From: Fibrobacter succinogenes
Lineage (GTDB): Bacteria > Fibrobacterota > Fibrobacteria > Fibrobacterales > Fibrobacteraceae
Assembly (NCBI GenBank): GCA_902768715.1
Contig: CACXMH010000004.1
Location: 97,603 to 161,602 of the forward strand
Length of the DNA: 64,000 bases
Direction of reading: 5' to 3'
A program made the translations under genes and the position numbers. Below the pieces are notes generated by a model. The model saw only the letters and a list, made by a program, of their open reading frames with translations, was not told the origin of the DNA and made no database searches. This document shows positions 31,609-40,821 of the stretch, in pieces (within the stretch, counting starts at the first letter, position 1; every line of letters starts with the position of its first letter).

Positions 31609-31642
31609 CGCCCAGAGCCTTTAAATCTGGGCGTATTTTTAT
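31609..31642 (+). terminator. Terminator after the fabZ-like gene
   Basis: The stem CGCCCAG/CTGGGCG (31609-31633, 11-nt loop) is followed by TATTTTTAT. It ends the putP-fabZ unit just before tRNA-Glu. Confidence 0.85.
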
Positions 31643-31657
31643 ATATTTGGTTCGCTC

Positions 31658-31730
31658 GCCCCCATCGTCTAGTGGCCCAGGACTCGGGATTCTCATTCCC
31701 GCAACAGCGGTTCGAGTCCGCTTGGGGGTA
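31658..31730 (+). tRNA. tRNA-Glu (anticodon CTC)
   Basis: Complete cloverleaf: the acceptor is GCCCCCA with TGGGGGT (a G-U closing pair) and discriminator A. The D-arm is TCGTCTAGTGGCCCAGGA. The anticodon stem-loop CGGGATTCTCATTCCCG has CTC, and the T-loop is GGTTCGAGTCC. CCA is not encoded. It is a single tRNA transcription unit with its own terminator. Confidence 0.96.
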
Positions 31731-31739
31731 TAAACAAAG

Positions 31740-31775
31740 CCGACGCATCACAAAGGTGTGTCGGTTTTCTTTTTT
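31740..31775 (+). terminator. Terminator of tRNA-Glu
   Basis: A 10-bp stem CCGACGCATC/GGTGTGTCGG, including two G-T pairs (31740-31764), is followed by TTTTCTTTTTT. Confidence 0.85.
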
Positions 31776-31792
31776 CCGAAAAAAAGCGGCAC

Positions 31793-31823
31793 AAAGAAAA
31801 AGCCACCCGCATCTGCAGGTGGC
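31793..31823 (-). terminator. Terminator of the PpiD-like foldase gene
   Basis: On the minus strand the stem GCCACC/GGTGGC (31802-31823) is followed by TTTTTCTTT, 33 bp past the stop. Confidence 0.8.
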
Positions 31824-31855
31824 AAAATTTGTTCGGGCTTAACAACGCTGTGCAA

Positions 31856-33808
31856 CTAGTCCTTGTAGAACAGGTCCAGGTTGTTCACCACTGGCGTTGC
31901 CTTTTCCAGATCACCCACATACTGGCTGAAGGCCGTCATAGAAGTGAAGCGGGCGGCGTTGTCCTTGTCGTCCTTGATGGCGGTTTCGAGAGCGGCCTGG
32001 TCCACAGACTTCTTGGACTTGACCTTGATCATCACGGCACCGTTGTCGGTTTCCACCACAGGGCCCCATTCGCCTTCTTTCTGGTTCTTGAGCACCTTGG
32101 CCACGTTCGGGTTGGCATAGCCGAAGCCAGGAATGAAACCTTCCACAGAAGCGCTCTTGGATTCAATCTTTACCTTTTCGATTTCGGCAGGAGCACTTAC
32201 AGCCGTAGAGTCAGCGGCAGAATCAGCAGGAGCCCAGGCCTTCACCTTGTCGGCCATGGAGGTCAGGTAGGCGGCTGCAGCGGCAGCGCTCTTCTTCTTG
32301 AGCAGGTTCTTCTTGATTGCGTCATAGTAAACGCTCACGTCACGTTCGCCGGCCTTGAGTTCCTTGGCCTTGGTGGCCACCACAACCCACTGGTTGTTCT
32401 TGAGAACCGGAGAGACATCGCCCACGTCTTCGGAAAGGTTTTCGTTGGGCCAGGCAAAGGAGGTCAGTCCCTTCAGGTAGCCGAGGGCGGCAATGTTGTC
32501 GCCGGGGCCAACCCATTCGGAGCGTTCCACCGTAAGGTTACGATCCTTGGCGGCATCGGCAAAGGACTTGCCGAGAGCCATGTCGGTCTTGATTCCGGAG
32601 AGAACGTTTTCGAGGCTATCTACAGTTTCGGAAGAGGCGTTCACCACCAGGAGGATATGACCCACCTTGGCAGAGACTGCACCGGTAGAGTCAGTAGTCT
32701 TGCCGTAGCTCTTGATGATGTGGTAGCCGAAGCGGGTCTTGACCGGTTCAGAAATAGCGCCGGAATCCAGGGCCAGGGCGGCCTTCTCGAATTCCTCGAC
32801 AAAGGCGCCGTGACCGGCTTCTTGGGAGAGCATGCCACCGTTTTCGGCGCTGCCCGGATCTTCGGAAGAAATGCGGGCCATGTCTTCGAAGTTGGCAGTA
32901 GAAGACGTGTCGGAAAGCTGGTAGTAAAGCGTCATGGCGTATTCGCGGATGCGTTCGTCATCGGCGTCGGTAGCGGCCACCGGAAGCTTCACGTAGTCAA
33001 AGAGGACCTCGTCCTTTTCTACAAAGAAGCTATCTACATGGGCGTTGAAATAGCCCTTGACCATGGCGCTGTCGATAGTGGCTTCTTCTACGGCAAAATC
33101 ATTGGAAGAAACATAGGCCACGTCCATGTCGTAATCCGTCATGCGGCGGTCCACGTTCCACTTGGATTCAAGAGAGGTGGGGTGCACAGAAGCCCCGACC
33201 AGCACCTGCAGTTGACGGGAAGGAATGGTGGCGTTCTTCAGGTCTTCTTCGAACTGGAGCATCACGCCCCACTGGAAAGCCTGGGGAGTCTCGAGCCAGG
33301 CGTCGAATTCGGCCTTGTTGAAGTTGGTGTCCACCAGGAACTTGGGGAGAGAGGCGATGTAGGCCTGGGAGCGTTGCATCAGGTCTTCTTGGGAGGTTGC
33401 CTGCTGCTGGATAGCGTACAGGCGACTCTGGGCCTCTTGCACCAGACGGGCGCGGATGGCATCGGGATTGTTCTTGAATTCGCTCTTAAGTTCGGCCACA
33501 GAAGCACGCAGTTCGGCATCTTCGTAGATGCCTTCCATCATGACCTGACGCACAAAGGAGCGGAACACTTCGGAACGGAGCTGGGCATACTGTTCGTCTT
33601 CGAGATGCTGGCCCTGGTACTGGTTCTGCACGATCCTCTTGATGCGGGTGTCGAATTCACCATAGGAGACCTTGTGGTCATTCACGATAGCCACCGGATA
33701 GCTCTGGTTCGTGTTGGGCACGCGGTCCATGGCCAGAAGGCCCACGACAATACCGGCAGCAAAAATGACAATGACCCACTTGGCCTTTTCATTAATCCAC
33801 GTTAACAT
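31856..33808 (-). CDS. Membrane-anchored parvulin foldase, PpiD/SurA-like
   Basis: This is an envelope chaperone/peptidyl-prolyl isomerase of 650 residues. The start MLTWINEKAKWVIVIFAAGIVVGLLAM gives a single transmembrane anchor. A SurA_N-like helical domain follows (VNDHKVSYGEFDTRIKRIV..). A parvulin (rotamase) domain at about residues 240-365 contains SEDPGSAENGGMLS and SEPVKTRFGYHIIKSYG. A second partial parvulin-like stretch follows (VGHILLVVNASS). The architecture is that of PpiD. The ATG at 33808 has GGAG 7 nt upstream; the 32-codon open extension beyond it is AT-rich promoter DNA. It is divergent from nadB. Confidence 0.88.
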   Translation of the reverse strand: MLTWINEKAKWVIVIFAAGIVVGLLAMDRVPNTNQSYPVAIVNDHKVSYGEFDTRIKRIVQNQYQGQHLEDEQYAQLRSEVFRSFVRQVMMEGIYEDAELRASVAELKSEFKNNPDAIRARLVQEAQSRLYAIQQQATSQEDLMQRSQAYIASLPKFLVDTNFNKAEFDAWLETPQAFQWGVMLQFEEDLKNATIPSRQLQVLVGASVHPTSLESKWNVDRRMTDYDMDVAYVSSNDFAVEEATIDSAMVKGYFNAHVDSFFVEKDEVLFDYVKLPVAATDADDERIREYAMTLYYQLSDTSSTANFEDMARISSEDPGSAENGGMLSQEAGHGAFVEEFEKAALALDSGAISEPVKTRFGYHIIKSYGKTTDSTGAVSAKVGHILLVVNASSETVDSLENVLSGIKTDMALGKSFADAAKDRNLTVERSEWVGPGDNIAALGYLKGLTSFAWPNENLSEDVGDVSPVLKNNQWVVVATKAKELKAGERDVSVYYDAIKKNLLKKKSAAAAAAYLTSMADKVKAWAPADSAADSTAVSAPAEIEKVKIESKSASVEGFIPGFGYANPNVAKVLKNQKEGEWGPVVETDNGAVMIKVKSKKSVDQAALETAIKDDKDNAARFTSMTAFSQYVGDLEKATPVVNNLDLFYKD

Positions 33809-33961
33809 AGAGATAACTCCATAAATAATTTTGACGGGCGAAAATTTAGCAAAAAAACACGGGTTTCTGTTAAAAACTGTACAAATATAGCCGTATAGCC
33901 CCAAAATTGCTATCTATTGTCTATCCCCCAAAAATCGGGGGCGTTTCGTCATGGAGTTCAG

Positions 33962-35545
33962 ATGTACGACATTCTAGTGCTTGGAGCAGGGATTTCCGGC
34001 CTTTCCGCCGCCCTGCATGCCGCCGAAAAGGGCCTTTCCGTAGTTATCCTCACTAAAGGAGCAAAGCCCGACGGTTCCTCCAACTACGCCCAGGGGGGCA
34101 TCGCCACCGTCACCGAAAAGACGGACAAGTTCGAATTCCATATCGCGGACACCCTGGAAGCGGGCGCAGGCCTCTGCAAAAAAGAACCCGTGAACATCCT
34201 CACCAAGAGCGGGCCTGCCACCATCAAGCAGCTGGTAAAATGGGGCGTACTCTTTACCCCGAACCCCACGGACAAGACCCAGTTCGACCTGCACCTGGAA
34301 GGTGGCCACAGCCACCACCGCATATTGCACGCCGCAGACCTTACCGGCAAAGAGATTATGCGGGCCCTTTTGGCCGAACTCCACAAGCAAAAAAACATCG
34401 ACTACCTGGAAAACTGCTACATCAAGGACCTGATCTGCAAGGGAAACGGCAAGGCCAAGCAGTGCATCGGTGCCGAAATCATCCACCAGAAGACTGGCGA
34501 AGTCGAAAAGATTTACGCCAAGGCCACCATCCTTTCTACGGGTGGTGCCGGACGCATTTGGCAGTACACCGTCTGCCCGCCGGACAGCTGCGGTGACGGC
34601 ATGGCCATTGCCGCCCGTGCAGGAGCCGCCCTGCAGGACATCGAGTTCATGCAGTTCCACCCCACAAGCCTTTACGCACCCAGCCTCAAGAAGCCCTTCC
34701 TGATTTCGGAAGCGGTCCGCGGGTTCGGCGGCATTTTAAAGAACGACAAGGGCGAAGAGTTCATGAACCAGGTGCACCCGCTCCATTCGCTGGCCCCCCG
34801 GGACATCGTGGCCCGGGCCATCCACAGCGAGATGCAGCGCCTGGGCAAGCCCCACATGTACATCGATCTTAGCGGTCGCACGCCCAAGGACATCAAGAGC
34901 CATTTCCCGAACATCTACGCCAAGTGTCTGGAAGCAGGCATCGACATCACCAAGGAATGGATTCCCGTGGTGCCCGCGGCACATTACATGTGCGGAGGCG
35001 TACTGGTGGACACCTGGTCCCGTACCGAAATCAAGGGCCTGTACGCCTGCGGCGAAGTCGCCGCCACGGGCGTCCACGGGGCAAACCGCCTCGCCTCCAA
35101 CTCCCTGCTGGAAAGCGTGGTCTTTGCGCTCCGGGCCGTCGATGACATCCAGAAGAGCGGTCTTCTGAAAAGCAAGGTGACTGTACCGCCCAAGGGCAAA
35201 AAGCAGTTCATCAGTTTTACGAAGGCTCCCTACTGGAAAAAACGCCGCAAGATTCTGCAAGACATGATGTGGACCCACTGCGGAATCGTCCGCACGGTAG
35301 CGGGTCTGAACCAGGGGCTGAAAGTCATCGAAGAACTGGAAGCCGACCTGCAAGCCGCCATCAAGAACAAGGAAACGGAGAACATCCATTTCCTGGAATT
35401 CCAGAACGCCCTGCAGGTGTCGAAGATGATCCTCATCGCGGCGCTCCGCAGGCACGAATCCCGCGGGCTGCACTACATTCTGGACTACCCGAACCCGAGC
35501 CCCAAAACCAAGCACCAGAGCATTTACCTGAGCGACAAGAAGTAA
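33962..35545 (+). CDS. nadB: L-aspartate oxidase NadB
   Basis: NadB oxidises L-aspartate to iminoaspartate with FAD, the first step of de novo NAD synthesis. Seen are the dinucleotide fold ILVLGAGISGLSAALHAA, SSNYAQGGIA, EGGHSHHRILHAADLTG, EAVRGFGGILKNDKGEEF and AAHYMCGGVLVDTWSRT. A C-terminal helical domain follows. At 527 residues it has normal length. FrdA is related, but the motif set and isolated context favour NadB. The ATG at 33962 has GGAG upstream. In the leader, CCCCC and GGGGG flank a short A/T loop (about 33926-33942) and may form a hairpin. The Ser/Thr kinase gene starts 15 bp downstream; nadA and nadC are not in the window. Confidence 0.92.
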   Translation: MYDILVLGAGISGLSAALHAAEKGLSVVILTKGAKPDGSSNYAQGGIATVTEKTDKFEFHIADTLEAGAGLCKKEPVNILTKSGPATIKQLVKWGVLFTPNPTDKTQFDLHLEGGHSHHRILHAADLTGKEIMRALLAELHKQKNIDYLENCYIKDLICKGNGKAKQCIGAEIIHQKTGEVEKIYAKATILSTGGAGRIWQYTVCPPDSCGDGMAIAARAGAALQDIEFMQFHPTSLYAPSLKKPFLISEAVRGFGGILKNDKGEEFMNQVHPLHSLAPRDIVARAIHSEMQRLGKPHMYIDLSGRTPKDIKSHFPNIYAKCLEAGIDITKEWIPVVPAAHYMCGGVLVDTWSRTEIKGLYACGEVAATGVHGANRLASNSLLESVVFALRAVDDIQKSGLLKSKVTVPPKGKKQFISFTKAPYWKKRRKILQDMMWTHCGIVRTVAGLNQGLKVIEELEADLQAAIKNKETENIHFLEFQNALQVSKMILIAALRRHESRGLHYILDYPNPSPKTKHQSIYLSDKK

Positions 35546-35547
35546 AC

Positions 35548-35553
35548 TATATT
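35548..35553 (+). promoter_or_regulatory. Putative -10 element, leaderless kinase gene
   Basis: TATATT, 7-nt spacer (GTAAGTC), ATG at 35561. It begins right after the nadB stop and may give the kinase its own leaderless transcript. Confidence 0.5.
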
Positions 35554-35560
35554 GTAAGTC

Positions 35561-36580
35561 ATGGCCGAAGCGAAGACTAAACTCCCCAAGAAAATCGGTG
35601 GCTACACGCCTACACAAATGCTGGGACACGGAGCCATGGGAAACGTGTGGCTCTGCCACGACCCGTCTCTTGACCGCATGGTGGTGGTTAAGCAGATGCG
35701 TCAGGTCCTCTTGAACCAGGACGATTTCATTTTGCGTTTCGAGCGGGAAGCGAAAATTCTCGCCCACCTGAACCACCCGGCCATCATACAGCCCTACGCC
35801 CTCTGGAAAGAAAGCGACGGACAGCTTTCGCTGTCCATGGAGTTCGTAGAGGGCAAGAGCCTCCGGGAACTGCTGGACTGCTGCAAGCAACCCCCTCTCT
35901 GGGTGGTACTTTCCATCTTGTACGAAATTCTCACGGCCTTAAGCGAGGTGCACCGGTACGGCATTGTCCACAGGGACCTGAAACCCGCAAACCTGATGAT
36001 CGACAAGGACGGTCGTATTCGCCTGCTGGACTTTGGCGTCGCCCACGCCGAAAAAGAAAACGAAGACGACCTGACGCTCACAGTTGCAGGTTCCCAGATA
36101 GGGACCGGCGCCTATATGAGTCCGGAGCAGACCCTGAACGAAGACGCCACTCCCCTTTCGGACCTGTTCAGCATGGGCATCATCGGGGCCGAAATGCTCC
36201 TGGGCGAAAACGTTTTCCGGGGCGAGAACCTCTCCAAGACCTTCAAACGCATCCAGAAGCTCCGCATCAAGGCAGAAGCTTTCCCCAAGGGGACTCCCAA
36301 GGCACTGATAAAGGTCATCCTCAAGCTTTTGGCCAAGAACCCTTCCAAGCGTTACCTCTCTGCCGCAGATGCCGCCGACGACTTGTCCAAAATCATGAAG
36401 GGCTACCCCAGGCATATGGAGCCATATCTCGCTGAATGGGTCCTTGCCACCCTCAACGGCAAGGAATCCCTGGTAGAGCCGCAAATCGTCCCCGACAAGT
36501 CCAAGAAATTCTTCATAGCGGGAGCTATCTTGGGAGCAGTCGTAGTGGCAGCCCTCTGGATACTTGTTCATTTCTTATAA
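35561..36580 (+). CDS. Membrane-anchored Hanks-type Ser/Thr protein kinase
   Basis: This is a PknB-like kinase (339 residues). The domain (about 15-280) has the glycine loop GHGAMGNVW, the ATP-binding lysine in VVVKQM, the catalytic loop HRDLKPANLM and DFGVAH (Mg2+ Asp). GTGAYMSPEQ stands for the APE motif. A single transmembrane helix (KFFIAGAILGAVVVAALWILVHFL) ends the protein with almost nothing outside, so no extracellular PASTA sensor is present. It lies between nadB and the cvpA-like gene with gaps of 15 and 14 bp; the substrate is unknown. Confidence 0.9.
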   Translation: MAEAKTKLPKKIGGYTPTQMLGHGAMGNVWLCHDPSLDRMVVVKQMRQVLLNQDDFILRFEREAKILAHLNHPAIIQPYALWKESDGQLSLSMEFVEGKSLRELLDCCKQPPLWVVLSILYEILTALSEVHRYGIVHRDLKPANLMIDKDGRIRLLDFGVAHAEKENEDDLTLTVAGSQIGTGAYMSPEQTLNEDATPLSDLFSMGIIGAEMLLGENVFRGENLSKTFKRIQKLRIKAEAFPKGTPKALIKVILKLLAKNPSKRYLSAADAADDLSKIMKGYPRHMEPYLAEWVLATLNGKESLVEPQIVPDKSKKFFIAGAILGAVVVAALWILVHFL

Positions 36581-36594
36581 GTTGAGATTTATAA

Positions 36595-37326
36595 ATGGTC
36601 TGGATTGATATTGTTTGCTGTGTCATCATCGCCATATTCGCCCTGCTGGGGCTGTGGCACGGCCTGCTGAAAAGCATCTTTAAACTAATTGCCTGGGTGG
36701 CAGGCCTGCTAGGTGCCTACTTTGCCACGGATGTCATCGGTAATTTTATCGCAACGAACCTGGAAATCGACGGGCTGACCGTAAAAATCATCTGTGTCTG
36801 CGTCGGGTTTCTGGTCCCCTTCTTACTGTTCTCGTTCATCGGGCATTTTCTGCATAACATCGTCAAGGACTCCGCCATCAGTGGCGTGAACAGGCTTCTC
36901 GGCGCAGGGCTCGGCGTTGTAAAAGCCCTAATACTCTGTTTCCTGTTCCTGACCATCATCCACCTGATTCCCGCCTCGGGCGGACTCAGGGACGCCCGCA
37001 ACAACGCCCTTTCGTACAGTGCCTACCGGTGGAGTCTAGAGACCATGGGAATCTCCTCTGAAGAGGTGGACATTATCGACATGGCCGAAAAGAAGGCCAC
37101 CGAAATGGCCGATTCTGCCGTAGATGCCGCCAAAGAAGCCGCTGAAAAAGAAGCGGAAAAGGCCGTGGAAAATGCAAAGAAGGCAGCCAAGGACGCAACC
37201 ATCAAGGCGGTAGAAAGCACCACCGATGCAGCAAGGAATGCAGCCGAAAAGGTTTCGGACAAAACGGCTGAAGCAGCGAATAAACCAGCCGAAAATATTT
37301 CTGACAAAGCCGCAAGTGCAGAATAA
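36595..37326 (+). CDS. CvpA-family membrane protein with LEA-like helical tail
   Basis: The first about 150 residues form a CvpA-type domain with four hydrophobic segments (starting MVWIDIVCCVIIAIFALLGLWHGLLKSIFKLIAW). CvpA in E. coli is linked to colicin V production and envelope stress. The last about 85 residues are an Ala/Lys/Glu/Asp tail with repeating units such as DAAKEAAEKEAEKAVENAKK and DAARNAAEKVSDKTAEAANK. This pattern of roughly 11-residue amphipathic units resembles LEA or apolipoprotein-like helices. It is the last gene of nadB-kinase-cvpA; the convergent mtaD stops 6 bp away. Confidence 0.85.
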   Translation: MVWIDIVCCVIIAIFALLGLWHGLLKSIFKLIAWVAGLLGAYFATDVIGNFIATNLEIDGLTVKIICVCVGFLVPFLLFSFIGHFLHNIVKDSAISGVNRLLGAGLGVVKALILCFLFLTIIHLIPASGGLRDARNNALSYSAYRWSLETMGISSEEVDIIDMAEKKATEMADSAVDAAKEAAEKEAEKAVENAKKAAKDATIKAVESTTDAARNAAEKVSDKTAEAANKPAENISDKAASAE

Positions 37327-37332
37327 AGGGCG

Positions 37333-38601
37333 CTACCGCCCGGCAAGGCGCAGGGCGCATTCCCCTGCCTCACGGACAATATCCTCTTCGCCATCCACGT
37401 GACCGCCTCGCATCACGAATCGTCCGTTGCATAGCACGGAATCAATCGCGCGAGAATCGGCGGAATAGACCCAGTTGCTAATCAGGTCAAAACAGGGCAC
37501 CATCCGTTCGTTGTCGAGCCGTACCAATATTCCATCGGCGAGTTTGCCTTCGGCAATAACCCCTGCGTCAATGCCGTTTACCTGGGCCACGTTGACGCTC
37601 GCCATCTTCAGGGCTTCCGAAGCGGGGAGCGTTTCTGCCCCACCCTGGACCTTTGCAAGCAGGGCCGCAAGCTTCATCTCTTCGTGCATATCCAGGTTAT
37701 TGTTGGAAGAATCCCCATCGGTTCCAAGACCTAGGGGAATCCGGTATTCCATCATCTTGACAATGGATGGGATTCCGCTTGAAAGCTTCAGGTTCGAATT
37801 GGGGTTCAAAATAGCCGCTGCCCCGGACTGGGCAAAGATTTCCATATCCTTTTCGGAAAAATGGACGCAATGGGCCGCCTGAACGCGTCTGTTCAGGCAT
37901 CCAATCCGCTGCAAGTATTCTACGGGAGTGCAACCGTGCTGTTCTACACAATCCCGGACTTCTTTCTCCGTTTCGGACAAATGAATATGCAGCGGGTAGT
38001 TTTCCTTTTCGGCCATCTCCATGCTGCGCCGCAGGTATTGTTCGCTTACGATGTAGATGGAATGGGGCATCACGGCAAGCTTCACACGTTCCGATTCGCC
38101 GGTGTGTTTTGCCAAAAAATCAAAATTCGCCTTGAGGCCTTCTGGAGAAACCAATACGTCGGAAATGGTGACGCCGATGCTTGCCCGGATTCCCATCTCT
38201 TCGACCACCTTCATGGTCTGTTCACGGTGCCAATACATGTCCGAAAAAAACACCGTACCGGACTTGATCATCTCTAATACCGCAAGGCGGCTCCCGATTT
38301 CGATGTCCCTGTCCGTAAGTTTTGCCTCGAAGGGCCAAATGTATTCGTTCAGCCACTTGGAAAGTTCCATATCGTCGGCGTAACCCCGCAAAAGGCTCAT
38401 GGCCGCATGGGTGTGGCCATTGTAAAAGGCGGGCACCAGGGCTAAGTTCTTGCAGTCAATGATTTCGGCGCCATCCGCCATTTCGGGCGTAGATGCATCT
38501 ACAATCTTGGAGAAGACATTCCCGTCAATCAGAACATCCTTGCGGGCAGGTGGTTCGCCTGCATTTTGCATCAATACGGACTTGAGAAGAAATTTTCCCA
38601 C
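37333..38601 (-). CDS. mtaD: MTA/SAH deaminase-family amidohydrolase
   Basis: This metal-dependent amidohydrolase resembles 5'-methylthioadenosine/S-adenosylhomocysteine deaminase (422 residues). Metal ligands appear in YNGHTHAAMSLLRGY, HIHLSETEKEV, AAHCVHFSEKDM and LGTDGDSSNNNLDM. NPNSNLKLSSG is the typical substrate-loop motif. Related chlorohydrolase/guanine deaminase enzymes share these, so substrate assignment is by overall similarity. It follows the Ca2+ exchanger gene by 31 bp on the same strand and is probably the last gene of OMP-exchanger-mtaD. Confidence 0.85.
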   Translation of the reverse strand: MGKFLLKSVLMQNAGEPPARKDVLIDGNVFSKIVDASTPEMADGAEIIDCKNLALVPAFYNGHTHAAMSLLRGYADDMELSKWLNEYIWPFEAKLTDRDIEIGSRLAVLEMIKSGTVFFSDMYWHREQTMKVVEEMGIRASIGVTISDVLVSPEGLKANFDFLAKHTGESERVKLAVMPHSIYIVSEQYLRRSMEMAEKENYPLHIHLSETEKEVRDCVEQHGCTPVEYLQRIGCLNRRVQAAHCVHFSEKDMEIFAQSGAAAILNPNSNLKLSSGIPSIVKMMEYRIPLGLGTDGDSSNNNLDMHEEMKLAALLAKVQGGAETLPASEALKMASVNVAQVNGIDAGVIAEGKLADGILVRLDNERMVPCFDLISNWVYSADSRAIDSVLCNGRFVMRGGHVDGEEDIVREAGECALRLAGR

Positions 38602-38632
38602 AGCCTACCCTCCTAGTTACAAGCGGGATGGT

Positions 38633-39622
38633 TTAGATCTTTCCTGTGGCTTCAAGAACCAAGTAAACCAGGTAAGAAATGTAGAAAGCCAAAAAGACCG
38701 CACCTTCAATTCTGTTAATGCGTCCTGTACGGATACCATCCACCTTGCGGACCGGAAGGCCAAACACCAGCAATAGAACCGTAAGGAGCGCCATCAGGGG
38801 CATGTCGCGGTACAAAATCCCCGGGGATACGGAATCCATGGGGTCAATGACGGCAGCAATGCCCACCACCAGCAAGGTGTTGAATAGATTAGAACCTACG
38901 ATATTTCCGAAGGCGAGATCGGATTCGCCCTTGCGGGCTGCAGCAATGGAGCTTGCCAATTCAGGAAGCGACGTGCCTACGGCAACGATGGTAAGGCCAA
39001 TCAACAAATCACTCACCCCAAGAGTGCGGGCGATTTCAACCGCTCCCCACACCAGCAGGCGGGAACTTGCCACCAAAAGGGCAAGGCCGAACAGGAGCCA
39101 GAACAGGGATTTCCACAGAGAGACCGGAGCATCGTCAGATTCTTCAACATCGACTTTCGCCTGAGCCCGTTTCTCGCGAATTTCGCTTACGATGTTTATA
39201 CCCATGGCCAGGGCGAAAACGGCAAGCATGATAATGCCGTCCATCCTGGACACGGACAAATTGGACACCAAGAAAATGGAGAAAGCCGTTACCACAAGCA
39301 AAATGGGCAAATCCCGCTTGAGGGCAATCTTTTTCACCACTACCGGACGAATTACAGCCGTAAAACCAAGAATCAGGGCAATGTTTGCGATGTTGCTCCC
39401 GTAGGCATTTCCCAGGGCGAGTTCAGGATTGTGCTGTGCGGCCGAAAGGGCTGACACCACCATCTCCGGGGCAGATGTTCCAAAGCCCACCACCACCATG
39501 CCAATAAGGAGGGTGGACATGCCCATGAACTTGGCAACGCCCACGGCACCATCAACAAACTTGTCTGCGCTCCAGACCAGGAACGAAAGACCTACGAGAA
39601 CAGCAACTACAGGAAGGAGCAT
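38633..39622 (-). CDS. CaCA-family sodium/calcium exchanger (YrbG-like)
   Basis: This inner-membrane cation exchanger (329 residues) has ten or so transmembrane helices in two inverted halves. The alpha-repeat signatures are VVGFGTSAPEMVVSALSA and VAVGTSLPELASSIAAARKG, each followed by ALGNAYGSNIAN or AFGNIVGSNLFN. These are diagnostic for the YrbG/CaCA family. Its start is 5 bp after the outer-membrane protein stop and its end 31 bp before mtaD. Direction and ion are not proven from sequence; Ca2+/Na+ is the family norm. Confidence 0.92.
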   Translation of the reverse strand: MLLPVVAVLVGLSFLVWSADKFVDGAVGVAKFMGMSTLLIGMVVVGFGTSAPEMVVSALSAAQHNPELALGNAYGSNIANIALILGFTAVIRPVVVKKIALKRDLPILLVVTAFSIFLVSNLSVSRMDGIIMLAVFALAMGINIVSEIREKRAQAKVDVEESDDAPVSLWKSLFWLLFGLALLVASSRLLVWGAVEIARTLGVSDLLIGLTIVAVGTSLPELASSIAAARKGESDLAFGNIVGSNLFNTLLVVGIAAVIDPMDSVSPGILYRDMPLMALLTVLLLVFGLPVRKVDGIRTGRINRIEGAVFLAFYISYLVYLVLEATGKI

Positions 39623-39627
39623 CTAGG

Positions 39628-40776
39628 CTAGAAGAGGTAGAAGGATGCTCCCAGCAGGAACGACGTTGAGGAAAGGTCATCCACTTCAAACATCTTCATA
39701 GACGGGCTGTTGTCGGTATCGTAGAGGTTGGAAATACCGATGTTGAAGCGGAAGTCGAATCCCAGGTACCGGTTCGCCATGATGGAGAAACCACAGACGA
39801 TATCCCAGTCGATGGTGTTGCGGAAATCCTTGTCAATCATGTCCAGTCGGCTGGTCTTTCCATCGACGGTGGCACGGAATTCGTCCTTGATGGCCACAGA
39901 TGCCTGTGTACCGATTTCGAACATCAGGGAAGAACGGGGGGCCTTGAAGGCGAATAGCACCGGGACATCCACCTTGCGCTGCTTGAACTTGCCCTTCAGG
40001 GAATAGCGAGGAGTGTGTCCGCTAGCCTTGGCCTCGCTCTGTTCGAAGAGGGCCGCCACCTTGACACCGATGGTGTACTGGGTCACAGGGATTATGCCCG
40101 TAAGACCTGCGCGCCAAGTGAGTCCGTCATAGTCATGCAGGTAGTAATCATCACTGTAAGAGGAATACATGTGGTACGAGCCGATAAAGCCCTGGACTCC
40201 CAAGCTCCATTTCATGGGGATGAGACCGCGAAGGTCATCAAAGCTTGTGGAAACCTGAGCGTCTGTGGGGCTCACATAGACGGTGTGGACCTTGGTACCG
40301 CTGAGTTCCACCGGTTCAGAAGAATAGACCGTGCGGTAAACCACCGTCTGGGTCGGAGCTGGGGCAGCTGCGGCCGGGGCAGCTTCTTGTTCGGGTGCAG
40401 GAGCGCTAGATGCTGCAGGGGCTTCTCCGCCACGGACGGCCATGGGAGCGGCAGCCTCTTCGGTCGGAGCTGCTTCGGCAGTAGTGGCTTCGGCAGGGGC
40501 GGCCGTTTGTTCAGGAGCAGCGCCTTGTTCAGTCGCGGGAGCTGCCGCTTGTTCAGGAACAGCTTCTGCAGCTGTCGCAGGTGCAGTCGTTTCGGGAGTA
40601 GCAGGGGCTGCGGCGGTTTCAGTAGCTGCAGGAGCTGCGGCCTCTTGTGCAGGGGCAGCTTCTTGGGCCGGAGCCGCGGCAGGAGCGGCATTAGCGGCGG
40701 GTTGGGACTGCGGAGCCGCAAAAACAGCGGCGGCAAGGGTCAAAACAGAAATAATTCCAGACACTTTGAGATTCAT
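39628..40776 (-). CDS. Outer-membrane beta-barrel protein with Ala/Pro/Glu linker
   Basis: This is a secreted protein of 382 residues of unknown function. It has a signal peptide (MNLKVSGIISVLTLAAAVFA/A) and then a linker of about 115 residues almost entirely of Ala, Pro, Glu, Thr and Gln. The C-terminal part is a beta-barrel of the PorT/OmpA-like kind (about 200 residues) with alternating strands, such as WSLGVQGFIGSYHMYSS and YLGFDFRFNIGISNLY, ending in SFLLGASFYLF with terminal Phe. GGAGG lies 5 nt before the ATG at 40776. The linker might span peptidoglycan. It is the first gene of a unit with the Ca2+ exchanger and mtaD. Confidence 0.8.
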   Translation of the reverse strand: MNLKVSGIISVLTLAAAVFAAPQSQPAANAAPAAAPAQEAAPAQEAAAPAATETAAAPATPETTAPATAAEAVPEQAAAPATEQGAAPEQTAAPAEATTAEAAPTEEAAAPMAVRGGEAPAASSAPAPEQEAAPAAAAPAPTQTVVYRTVYSSEPVELSGTKVHTVYVSPTDAQVSTSFDDLRGLIPMKWSLGVQGFIGSYHMYSSYSDDYYLHDYDGLTWRAGLTGIIPVTQYTIGVKVAALFEQSEAKASGHTPRYSLKGKFKQRKVDVPVLFAFKAPRSSLMFEIGTQASVAIKDEFRATVDGKTSRLDMIDKDFRNTIDWDIVCGFSIMANRYLGFDFRFNIGISNLYDTDNSPSMKMFEVDDLSSTSFLLGASFYLF

Positions 40777-40815
40777 AGAATCCTCCATTTATACGCTCTA
40801 ATTATAGCAATTTTC

Positions 40816-40821
40816 TACATT
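40816..40821 (+). promoter_or_regulatory. Putative -10 element, leaderless pepA
   Basis: TACATT, 6-nt spacer (TCGGCT), ATG at 40828; no SD sequence. Confidence 0.45.

Noticed and set aside
31829..33805. 658-codon open frame antisense to the PpiD-like gene
   Set aside because: Exact shadow of the foldase gene, no recognisable domain; same reasoning for long antisense frames opposite ftsK, pyrG and carB.
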